NCBI GenBank assembly: GCA_964602715.1
Contig: CAZRSB010000034.1
Coordinates: forward strand, 1 to 20,873
Length of the DNA stretch: 20,873 nt
DNA from: Natronoplasma sp964602715
GTDB taxonomy: Archaea; Thermoplasmatota; Thermoplasmata; Halarchaeoplasmatales; Halarchaeoplasmataceae
Reading direction: 5' to 3'
Both the position numbers and the translations under genes were made by a program. Of the stretch, positions 15,694-20,873 are shown in pieces. Numbering within the stretch: position 1 is the stretch's first letter; each line of letters begins with the position of its first letter. Below the pieces are notes generated by a model, which made no database searches, was not told the origin of the DNA, and saw nothing but the letters and a program-made list of their open reading frames with translations.

Positions 15694-16650
15694 ATGATGG
15701 CAAAACTTGATAGAGAGATGATGGACGAATTGATCTTCAAGAGAGATATTAAAGATAAAGACGTTGTCATGGGACCTGAATATGGAGAAGATGCTGCCAT
15801 AATAGACTTAGGAGAGAACTATATCCTAGCTCATATCGATCCTATATCAGGTGCAGTTGATAATATAGGCTGGCTAGCTATAAACATTGCCGCCAATGAT
15901 ATCGCTGTTAGTGGTGCTCAACCAAGGTGGGGCCTCCTAAATCTACAATTCCCTGAAAAATATGAAAAGAAAGAAATTAGTACAGTGATGAGAGATATAT
16001 ATAAAGCAGCCGATGAGTTAGGTATAGAGATCATAGGTGGTCACTCTGAACTATTAGATCAAATAAGAAAACCGCTGATAACTACCACTATGATGGGAGA
16101 TACAAAGGAACCAATATTCACTAAAGGTTCAGAGCCAGGAGATAAGATAATACAAGTCGGGGAAGCTGGTATAGAAGGTACTTGGATTCTTGCTTCGGAC
16201 TTTGAAAAGGAACTCTTAGATTTAGGAGTCCATCGAGTTGTAATCGATAAAGCAAAAGGATTGAAACAAGAGATAAGTGTAGTTGAAGATGCAAACTATG
16301 TCTCAAGTAAATATCCTGTAACATCTATGCACGATCCCACTGAGGGAGGAATTCTACAAGGACTATATGAGATGGCGGTAGCTTCCAAAAATAGATTCAA
16401 TTTAACATCGCAACCCAAAACGAAAGATATAACCTCAGAAATATGCGATAAATTGAATTTGAATCCATTGGCACTCATCTCTTCTGGTTGTCTTATATTT
16501 ACTGTTCCTAACTCAATAGAAGTTAAGGAGGGAAAAGTGATAGGAGAAGTTGAAGAGGGTGATCCCGACCTGATTGTTTTTGAAGATAAATTGAAGGAAC
16601 CTATTCAAGAAGATGAATTATTTAGGGTTATCAAAGAACTAGAGCGTTGA
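15694..16650 (+). CDS. AIR synthase-related (PurM/HypE superfamily) protein
   Basis: A 318-residue ATP-binding protein of the superfamily that includes PurM, SelD, HypE and ThiL. Visible signatures are GEDAA (31-35), HIDP (47-50), the helix IAANDIAVSGAQPRWG (65-80), GGHSE (115-119) and MHDPTEGGILQG (212-223), the last typical of HypE-like members. The protein ends IKELER, without the C-terminal Pro-Arg-Ile-Cys tail whose cysteine HypE uses to form the cyano group, and no hydrogenase genes are nearby. So I do not call it HypE. Its place 10 bp after the regulator and just before thiE-thiL suggests a role beside thiamine synthesis, but that is inference. Start ATG 15694, or ATG 15697 immediately after it. 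Confidence 0.85.
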   Translation: MMAKLDREMMDELIFKRDIKDKDVVMGPEYGEDAAIIDLGENYILAHIDPISGAVDNIGWLAINIAANDIAVSGAQPRWGLLNLQFPEKYEKKEISTVMRDIYKAADELGIEIIGGHSELLDQIRKPLITTTMMGDTKEPIFTKGSEPGDKIIQVGEAGIEGTWILASDFEKELLDLGVHRVVIDKAKGLKQEISVVEDANYVSSKYPVTSMHDPTEGGILQGLYEMAVASKNRFNLTSQPKTKDITSEICDKLNLNPLALISSGCLIFTVPNSIEVKEGKVIGEVEEGDPDLIVFEDKLKEPIQEDELFRVIKELER

Positions 16651-16691
16651 ATTACGAAACACTTTTAATCTGCTCTTATATCGATATCATG

Positions 16692-17342
16692 ATGGACAGA
16701 ATAGAGATGTTAAAAAAAACAAATTATTACTTCATAACCGATAGCAGATCCAGCGTTTCTACTCTAGATCAAGTCAAGATCGCTGTAGAATCTGGAGTTA
16801 AGATGATACAATATAGGGATAAATCTAAGAGTGATAGGGAAAAATACGATGACTTGATTAAAATTAATAAAATTTGTGGGGAAAAAAGTCTTTTGATCGT
16901 CAATGATAGAGTGGATTTAGCTCTTAGTACAAAGGCCGATGGTGTACATTTAGGACAAGATGATCTTCCACCTAAAAAAGTAAAGAAATTGTCTGAAGAT
17001 TTGATTTTAGGTATATCAACGCATAATAAAAATCAGGCCAAAAAGGCCGAAAAAATAGCAGATTATGTAGCTCTAGGTCCGCTATTTGAAACCGATACAA
17101 AAAAAAATCCAGATCCAGAACTTGGGATAAAAAGGGCCTGTAGGATAGCTGAATCGATCGAAGTTCCAACTGTAGCAATAGGCGGTATAGGAAAAAAAGA
17201 CATACCTGAAATCATAGGACCTTTCGATATTATCTGTGCCGTATCAAGTGTAACAAGGAGTGGAAACATTTCTAAGAATGTAGAAGATTTTGAAAAAGAA
17301 ATAAATATTTTTAAGGAGGGAAAAAATGGAAAAACTTTCTGA
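16692..17342 (+). CDS. thiE: Thiamine-phosphate synthase ThiE
   Basis: A roughly 216-residue TIM-barrel enzyme joining hydroxymethylpyrimidine diphosphate and hydroxyethylthiazole phosphate to give thiamine phosphate. Family landmarks in order: YYFITDSRS near the start, MIQYRDK, LIVNDRVDLALSTKADGVHL followed by GQDDL, GISTHN, DYVALGPLFETDTKK, VAIGGIG and a C-terminal AVSSVTRS that binds phosphate. Start choice is open: ATGs at 16689, 16692 and 16707 are all close, and a TATA-like CTTATATC at 16675-16682 would give a leaderless start at 16707. A TTG at 16647 overlapping the previous gene is less likely. It overlaps thiL by 17 bp and so is translationally coupled to it. Confidence 0.92.
   Translation: MDRIEMLKKTNYYFITDSRSSVSTLDQVKIAVESGVKMIQYRDKSKSDREKYDDLIKINKICGEKSLLIVNDRVDLALSTKADGVHLGQDDLPPKKVKKLSEDLILGISTHNKNQAKKAEKIADYVALGPLFETDTKKNPDPELGIKRACRIAESIEVPTVAIGGIGKKDIPEIIGPFDIICAVSSVTRSGNISKNVEDFEKEINIFKEGKNGKTF
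17313..17319 (+). promoter_or_regulatory. Strong Shine-Dalgarno sequence of thiL inside thiE
   Basis: AAGGAGG lies 6 nt before the thiL ATG at 17326 and within the final codons of thiE. It decides the thiL start and shows that the two genes share one transcript. Confidence 0.8.
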
Positions 17343-18267
17343 TTTAGGGGAGTTCAACCTGATAAAGAAAATATCTGAAAAGTTTGATTCGGATAACGAA
17401 ATCCATAAAGGTATTGGCGATGATTGTGCAGTACTTGCAGAAGACGATTCATTCAATTTATTAACAACAGATATGCTCGTGGAAGGTGATCATTTTAACA
17501 GGGAATGGCAAAGCCCTTGGCAGATAGGATGGAAATCCATAATCGTTAATGTTTCTGATGTAGCGGCAATGGGAGGATATCCAAAATGGGGTTTAGTCTC
17601 CATAGCTTTTCCATCAGATACAGAGGTAAACTTTGCAGATGATCTATTTGAAGGTATGGGAAAAGCCTCTGAACAGAATAGGATGAAGATCATAGGTGGG
17701 GACACAACACACGGCGATATATTAGTTATAAATGTAGCGTTGATAGGCGAAGTTGAAAAGGACAATTTGTGTTTGAGAAGTGAAGCAAAAGTAGGTGATT
17801 TGATCTGTGTTACCGGTGATTTAGGGAAAAGTTGGGCTGGACTTGAATTACTTAGAGCCGGAAAACAAGGTTACACTGATTTCTATCTTCAACCAAGATG
17901 TCAGTTGGAGATCGCCAGAAAGATCGCACCCTACGTAAATGCTATGATCGATGTGAGCGACGGACTCTCTTCTGAAGTCAATCATATCTGTGATGAGAGT
18001 GGTGTCGGAGCAAGGATAGACAAGAATAAAATCCCTATATCCAAGAAAACTATGAGTACTGGGAAGAAGTTAGGTATAGACCCTATGAAATGGGCTCTTG
18101 GTGGAGGAGAAGATTTTGAGATTGTTTTTACAGTTAGCCCAGAAAATTTTGATGAGGTGGAATCTATCGATCCGATTATTGTTGGAAAGATAATAGAAGA
18201 AGGACGTTATCTGATTGATGATGGAAAAAAAGAACTCAGTGGAGGATACGATCATTTTGATGAGTAA
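17326..18267 (+). CDS. thiL: Thiamine-monophosphate kinase ThiL
   Basis: A 313-residue ATP-dependent kinase that turns thiamine phosphate into the active cofactor thiamine diphosphate. Signatures are GIGDDCAVL (29-37), TTDMLVEGDHF (47-57), VSDVAAMGGYP (76-86), GGDTTHG (124-130), ITGDLG-like VTGDLGKSWAG (162-172), DVSDGLSSE (209-217) and GGGEDFE (259-265). Length fits the family. A strong AAGGAGG at 17313-17319 sits 6 nt before the ATG and lies inside thiE. The enzyme acts on the product of the upstream gene, which explains the overlap. Identification is firm. Confidence 0.96.
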   Translation: MEKLSDLGEFNLIKKISEKFDSDNEIHKGIGDDCAVLAEDDSFNLLTTDMLVEGDHFNREWQSPWQIGWKSIIVNVSDVAAMGGYPKWGLVSIAFPSDTEVNFADDLFEGMGKASEQNRMKIIGGDTTHGDILVINVALIGEVEKDNLCLRSEAKVGDLICVTGDLGKSWAGLELLRAGKQGYTDFYLQPRCQLEIARKIAPYVNAMIDVSDGLSSEVNHICDESGVGARIDKNKIPISKKTMSTGKKLGIDPMKWALGGGEDFEIVFTVSPENFDEVESIDPIIVGKIIEEGRYLIDDGKKELSGGYDHFDE

Positions 18268-18306
18268 AATCATCTAACTAGTTAAGTTCAAAGTGGTCAA
18301 GTTTCG

Positions 18307-18777
18307 CTATAATTCCTTTCTCTTTTTTAAAAGATAAGTGTCGTATCCTCTATTTTTCCAAAAATCTGCAGCTTTACTATTTTGAGGGGATACAGTCAAT
18401 ACTGCTATATTGACTCCTTTCATTTTTATCCACTCTTCAGCTCTTTTGGTAAGAGAAGTCCCAATACCTTTTGCCCTCCATTTCTCCTTTACAAATACGT
18501 CTAAAATCATACCCATATACCTTTCTTCAAAAATATCCAATCTTTCTCTTATAACGACGTTTAGAAATCCAATCAGCTCATCTTCATCTTCAGCTATGAA
18601 TGTATTCATCACATTTTTGTCTAGTCCATCTTCAACAAACTCTCTCCAATTCTCTCGAGCATCATAACATAGGTCATATCCTTCCATCATTTCTTGATGA
18701 TCGAAGGCTAGTCTTGCCCACATATCTACGATTTCATCTAGGTCTTCCTCTCTCGCTTCCCTAATTTTGATCGGCAT
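18307..18777 (-). CDS. GNAT-family N-acetyltransferase
   Basis: A 156-residue acetyl-CoA-dependent acetyltransferase. The acetyl-CoA pyrophosphate loop RAKGIGTSL (101-109) follows the strand MILDVFVKEKW (90-100), and the C-terminal half has VLTVSPQNSKAADFWKNRGY (126-145), typical of the fold. The N-terminal IREAREEDLDEIVDMW is the usual first strand and helix. The substrate is unknown; residue pattern does not single out RimI or another known member. The start ATG has GAGGA upstream at the right spacing. A TATA box (TTATATATA on the - strand) at about 18824-18832 would give a leader of about 28 nt. The gene diverges from EF-1A and converges with thiL (39-bp gap). Confidence 0.88.
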   Translation of the reverse strand: MPIKIREAREEDLDEIVDMWARLAFDHQEMMEGYDLCYDARENWREFVEDGLDKNVMNTFIAEDEDELIGFLNVVIRERLDIFEERYMGMILDVFVKEKWRAKGIGTSLTKRAEEWIKMKGVNIAVLTVSPQNSKAADFWKNRGYDTYLLKKRKEL

Positions 18778-18861
18778 GATCTAATTCCTCTTATCCTTAT
18801 TATCTAGAGATAGAAAAGAGGAACAAATATATATAATTGAAGTATTTCCATTTTCGTGTTA

Positions 18862-18885
18862 ACTCGGGCGAGAGGTCACCCGAGT
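18862..18885. repeat. Inverted repeat next to the EF-1A TATA box
   Basis: ACTCGGG (18862-18868) and CCCGAGT (18879-18885) form a perfect 7-bp inverted repeat with a 10-nt spacer. It ends 6 nt before the EF-1A TATA box. The GC-rich arms stand out in an AT-rich intergenic region. Its position just upstream of TATA/BRE fits a protein-binding site (activator or repressor) rather than a transcribed hairpin, but this is untested. Confidence 0.55.
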
Positions 18886-18891
18886 ATAAAA

Positions 18892-18900
18892 TTATAAATA
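18892..18900 (+). promoter_or_regulatory. TATA box of the EF-1A gene
   Basis: TTATAAATA is a near-consensus archaeal TATA box. Transcription would begin near 18922, leaving a leader of about 25 nt that contains the GGAGGT ribosome-binding site at 18935-18940. Confidence 0.65.
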
Positions 18901-18947
18901 GACCAAGACATTAAAGAGAAGCAGAAAGATAATTGGAGGTATAAAAC

Positions 18948-20228
18948 ATGGCAAGCGATAAACCACATCTAAACCTCGTATTCATAGGTCACGTGGATCA
19001 TGGAAAATCCACTTTGGTAGGTCGAACGTTATTCGAAACTGGAGAGATACCAGACCACGTTATCGATGAGTACAAGAAAGAAGCTGAAGAGAAAGGTAAA
19101 GGAACATTTGCTTATGCTTGGGCTATGGATCAACTTGAAGAAGAAAGAGAAAGAGGAGTTACCATAGACTTGATGCATAAACGATTCGATACGGACAAAT
19201 ATTTCTTTACTATAATAGATGCACCAGGCCACCAAGATTTTGTCAAGAACATGATCACTGGAACTTCTCAGGCCGATGCTGCGGTATTAGTCGTGGCAGC
19301 TCCTGAAGGAGTCATGGCTCAAACTAGAGAACACACTTTCCTAGCGAAGACACTTGGTGTTGATCAGTTGGTTGTTGCGGTAAACAAAATGGATGCAACT
19401 AAACCCGAGTTCAGTGAAGATAGATTCAATGAAGTAAAAGATGAAATATCTAAATTGTTGAAATCAGTAGGATATCAAAATAGCCAATTCGATGTGATTC
19501 CAACTAGTGCTTTAAAAGGTCACAACATAACTAGGGATGGAGAACAGATCGACTGGTGGGATGGAAAGAGATTCCTAGAAGCAATAAATGACTTCGGTGC
19601 ACCTGAAAAACCAATAGATAAAGATCTAAGATTACCCATCCAGGATGTATATTCTATCACGGGTATAGGTACTGTTCCAGTTGGAAGGGTTGAGACAGGT
19701 ATCATGAGACCCGGTGACAAAGTCACTTTCATGCCCGCAAACGCTACTGGTGAAGTTAAATCTATAGAAGAACATCACGAAGAGATCGACGAAGCCGAAC
19801 CAGGAGATAATGTTGGATTCAATGTTAGAGGCGTCGGAAAAGATGACATAAGAAGAGGAGATGTCTGTGGACCAGCTGATAATCCACCAAGCGTTGCAGA
19901 GACCTTTACTGCTAGAATAATCGTACTTGATCATCCAAGTGTAGTGACTGCTGGATACACTCCCGTATTCCATGCACATACAACCCAGGTAGCTTGTACT
20001 TTCTTAGAGCTAGAGAAAAAACTAGATGCAAAGACAGGGGAAGTCAAAGAAGAGAATCCTGATTTCTTGAAAAACGGTGAGGCAGCAGTAGTAAAAGTTA
20101 AACCCACACGGAACATGTCTGTTGAAAGGGTCGAAGAGTACTCAGAACTTGGAAGATTCGCTATCAGAGACATGGGTCAAACAGTCGCTGCAGGACAAGT
20201 AATCGACATAGAAGAGAAAGAGATGTAA
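18948..20228 (+). CDS. tuf: Translation elongation factor 1-alpha (aEF-1A/EF-Tu)
   Basis: A 426-residue GTPase that delivers aminoacyl-tRNA to the ribosome. G motifs are GHVDHGKS (14-21), DAPGH (91-95), NKMD (146-149) and SAL (187-189), and the switch I/effector region ERERGVTID is at 66-74. Domains II and III follow from about 225 to the end, with normal length for archaea. GGAGGT lies 7 nt before the ATG, the strongest leader in the window, as expected for a highly expressed gene. It is followed 55 bp later by rps10, a gene order common in archaea. The S12-S7-EF2 part of the str cluster is not in this window. Confidence 0.98.
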   Translation: MASDKPHLNLVFIGHVDHGKSTLVGRTLFETGEIPDHVIDEYKKEAEEKGKGTFAYAWAMDQLEEERERGVTIDLMHKRFDTDKYFFTIIDAPGHQDFVKNMITGTSQADAAVLVVAAPEGVMAQTREHTFLAKTLGVDQLVVAVNKMDATKPEFSEDRFNEVKDEISKLLKSVGYQNSQFDVIPTSALKGHNITRDGEQIDWWDGKRFLEAINDFGAPEKPIDKDLRLPIQDVYSITGIGTVPVGRVETGIMRPGDKVTFMPANATGEVKSIEEHHEEIDEAEPGDNVGFNVRGVGKDDIRRGDVCGPADNPPSVAETFTARIIVLDHPSVVTAGYTPVFHAHTTQVACTFLELEKKLDAKTGEVKEENPDFLKNGEAAVVKVKPTRNMSVERVEEYSELGRFAIRDMGQTVAAGQVIDIEEKEM

Positions 20229-20253
20229 AATTCACTTTCTCTAACAAAAACCC

Positions 20254-20261
20254 TTTTATAT
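20254..20261 (+). promoter_or_regulatory. Possible internal promoter before rps10
   Basis: TTTTATAT lies in the 55-bp gap between EF-1A and rps10. Its spacing would put transcription start near the rps10 ATG, which conflicts with the GAGGT ribosome-binding site at 20273-20277. Co-transcription with EF-1A is therefore at least as likely. Confidence 0.3.
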
Positions 20262-20283
20262 CATTTCTTTGTGAGGTAAATAC

Positions 20284-20595
20284 ATGGGACAGAAAGCAAG
20301 AATCTCGTTAAGCGGAACCAACCCAGAGCGCATCGAAGATATCTGTGGACAAATCCAACAGATATCAGAAAGAACAGGCGTTGAGATGAAAGGACCGATA
20401 CCTCTCCCAACAAAGGAACTCAGAGTTCCCTGCAGAAAATCACCAGATGGTGAGGGCAATGAAACCTGGGAGCGTTGGGAGATGAGAGTACACAAGAGAC
20501 TCATAGATATCGATGCCGATGAAAGAGCTCTAAGACAGCTAATGCGAATACAGGTTCCCGACGAAGTACATATTGAAATAGTTCTACAGAACTAA
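20284..20595 (+). CDS. rps10: Ribosomal protein S10 (uS10)
   Basis: A 103-residue small-subunit protein of the head region. Recognisable parts are ARISLSGTNPERIEDIC at the start, KGPIPLPTKELRVP (39-52) forming the extended loop, and RVHKRLIDIDADERALRQLM (68-87). Length is standard for archaea. GAGGT lies 6 nt before the ATG. It directly follows EF-1A on the same strand, as in many archaeal genomes. Confidence 0.97.
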   Translation: MGQKARISLSGTNPERIEDICGQIQQISERTGVEMKGPIPLPTKELRVPCRKSPDGEGNETWERWEMRVHKRLIDIDADERALRQLMRIQVPDEVHIEIVLQN

Positions 20596-20663
20596 AAACT
20601 ATTAAAAACCTTAATCCTGTTATCAAGGGTAAAGGTATTTTATTAAAATTAAAAACTTAAATA
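20596..20663 (+). other. AT-rich spacer after rps10
   Basis: I find no gene here. The right end holds TTAAATAT (20657-20664), a TATA-like box. If used for tRNA-Ala, its predicted start near 20686 would give a long precursor leader of about 84 nt carrying most of the duplicated unit. Confidence 0.35.
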
Positions 20664-20712
20664 TCTTCTCTATGCTCCCTCATTCGCTAAGGCTCATCTC
20701 GGGCCCATAGAT
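20664..20712 (+). repeat. 49-bp direct repeat, copy 1 (contains tRNA-Ala 5' end)
   Basis: Identical over 49 bp to 20733-20781, at a period of 69 bp. Its last 12 nt (20701-20712) equal the first 12 nt of tRNA-Ala, so this copy holds a truncated tRNA start followed by unrelated sequence. Within it, TCTATG (20669-20674) is complementary to CATAGA (20706-20711), so the leader can pair with the tRNA acceptor strand. Confidence 0.9.
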
Positions 20713-20715
20713 TTG

Positions 20716-20734
20716 GAGGAACCGTGTATTCCTC
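20716..20734 (+). repeat. Small hairpin between the two 49-bp repeats
   Basis: GAGGAA (20716-20721) and TTCCTC (20729-20734) form a 6-bp inverted repeat with a 7-nt loop. It takes up most of the 20-bp spacer between the repeat copies and could fold in the precursor RNA. Confidence 0.4.
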
Positions 20735-20781
20735 TTCTCTATGCTCCCTCATTCGCTAAGGCTCATCTCGGGCCCATAGAT
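20733..20781 (+). repeat. 49-bp direct repeat, copy 2 (runs into the tRNA-Ala gene)
   Basis: Perfect copy of 20664-20712. Its final 12 nt are positions 1-12 of the functional tRNA-Ala; the copies diverge at the thirteenth tRNA base. The complementary TCTATG (20738-20743) and CATAGA (20775-20780) are repeated here as well. Confidence 0.9.
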
Positions 20782-20869
20782 CAGTTGGAAGATCGTCACC
20801 CTTGCACCCAACTAAAAAAATGTTTGGCAAGAAAGGTGAAGGCCGCGGGTTCAAATCCCGCTGGGTCCA
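20770..20869 (+). tRNA. tRNA-Ala (anticodon UGC) with a 27-nt intron
   Basis: The acceptor stem 20770-20776 pairs with 20862-20868 and includes the G3-U70 wobble (G20772 with T20866) that marks alanine tRNAs; the discriminator is A20869. The D stem is GATC/GATC (20779-20782 with 20791-20794). The anticodon stem TCACC/GGTGA is 20796-20800 with 20835-20839. The anticodon TGC is at 20803-20805. The T arm is GCGGG/CCCGC with loop TTCAAAT (20845-20861). An intron at 20807-20833 interrupts after position 37, the canonical archaeal site. The spliced tRNA is 73 nt and CCA is not encoded. The 5' leader and first 12 nt are duplicated upstream. Confidence 0.95.
20807..20833 (+). other. tRNA-Ala intron with bulge-helix-bulge splice motif
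   Basis: The exon segment CTTG (20801-20804) pairs with intron CAAG (20828-20831) to form the 4-bp central helix. It is flanked by two 3-nt bulges: CAC (20805-20807, cut after 20806) and AAA (20832-20834, cut after 20833). The intron closes with CCAA/TTGG (20808-20811 with 20824-20827). This is the standard substrate of the archaeal splicing endonuclease. Confidence 0.88.
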
Positions 20870-20873
20870 CTAA

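Noticed and set aside
15694..16650. Calling the PurM-fold protein HypE (hydrogenase maturation)
   Set aside because: The C-terminal cysteine tail is missing and no hydrogenase or hyp genes are nearby.
16650..16691. A thiamine riboswitch before thiE
   Set aside because: The gap is only about 40 bp, too short for a TPP riboswitch, and no conserved core motif is seen.
20664..20781. The two 49-bp repeats with a 20-bp spacer as a mini CRISPR array
   Set aside because: Only two copies, repeats longer and spacer shorter than CRISPR norms, no cas genes, and the repeat contains the 5' end of a real tRNA.

Overview
This AT-rich window is archaeal, probably from an uncultured euryarchaeon and most likely a member of Thermoplasmatota. 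The evidence is TFB, an archaeal Gar1, the small subunit of DNA polymerase D, an aCPSF2-type beta-CASP nuclease, a GAN/RecJ-like DHH nuclease, archaeal EF-1A and S10, and a tRNA-Ala intron with a bulge-helix-bulge splice motif. Many start codons sit about 23-30 nt after a TATA-like box with almost no room for a leader, while operon-internal genes have Shine-Dalgarno sequences. This mix is typical of such archaea. The placement within Thermoplasmatota is inferred from memory of the closest-looking heliorhodopsin and was not tested by a search.

Layout, left half. A long-form NIF3/DUF34 protein, the flavin prenyltransferase UbiX, a small winged-helix protein and tRNA-Asn(GUU) lie on the + strand. 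The conserved gar1-tfb pair, an A24 prepilin/preflagellin peptidase and aCPSF2 follow on the - strand. The PolD small subunit (+), a possible small ORF overlapping its end, and a pirin (+) complete this half.

Layout, middle. On the - strand are a heliorhodopsin (a microbial-rhodopsin-like retinal protein with its Schiff-base lysine and glutamate counterion) and, directly upstream of it, a NodU/CmcH/TobZ-type carbamoyltransferase. Next come an aspartoacylase-like M14 zinc hydrolase (+) and the GAN nuclease (-).

Layout, right half. A divergent promoter region feeds an apparent + strand operon: an 826-residue winged-helix/P-loop NTPase/TPR regulator (STAND-like), a HypE/PurM-superfamily protein, thiamine-phosphate synthase (ThiE) and thiamine-phosphate kinase (ThiL). 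A GNAT acetyltransferase (-) follows, then EF-1A and ribosomal protein S10, and finally an intron-containing tRNA-Ala(UGC). The first 12 nt of that tRNA, together with its leader, are duplicated upstream as a perfect 49-bp repeat.

How the genes fit together. Most are housekeeping genes for transcription, translation, RNA and DNA processing and thiamine diphosphate synthesis. The unusual parts are the heliorhodopsin beside a carbamoyltransferase, the large regulator leading the thiamine cluster with a second PurM-fold protein, and the duplicated tRNA-Ala leader. I saw no transposase, integrase, CRISPR array or rRNA gene.
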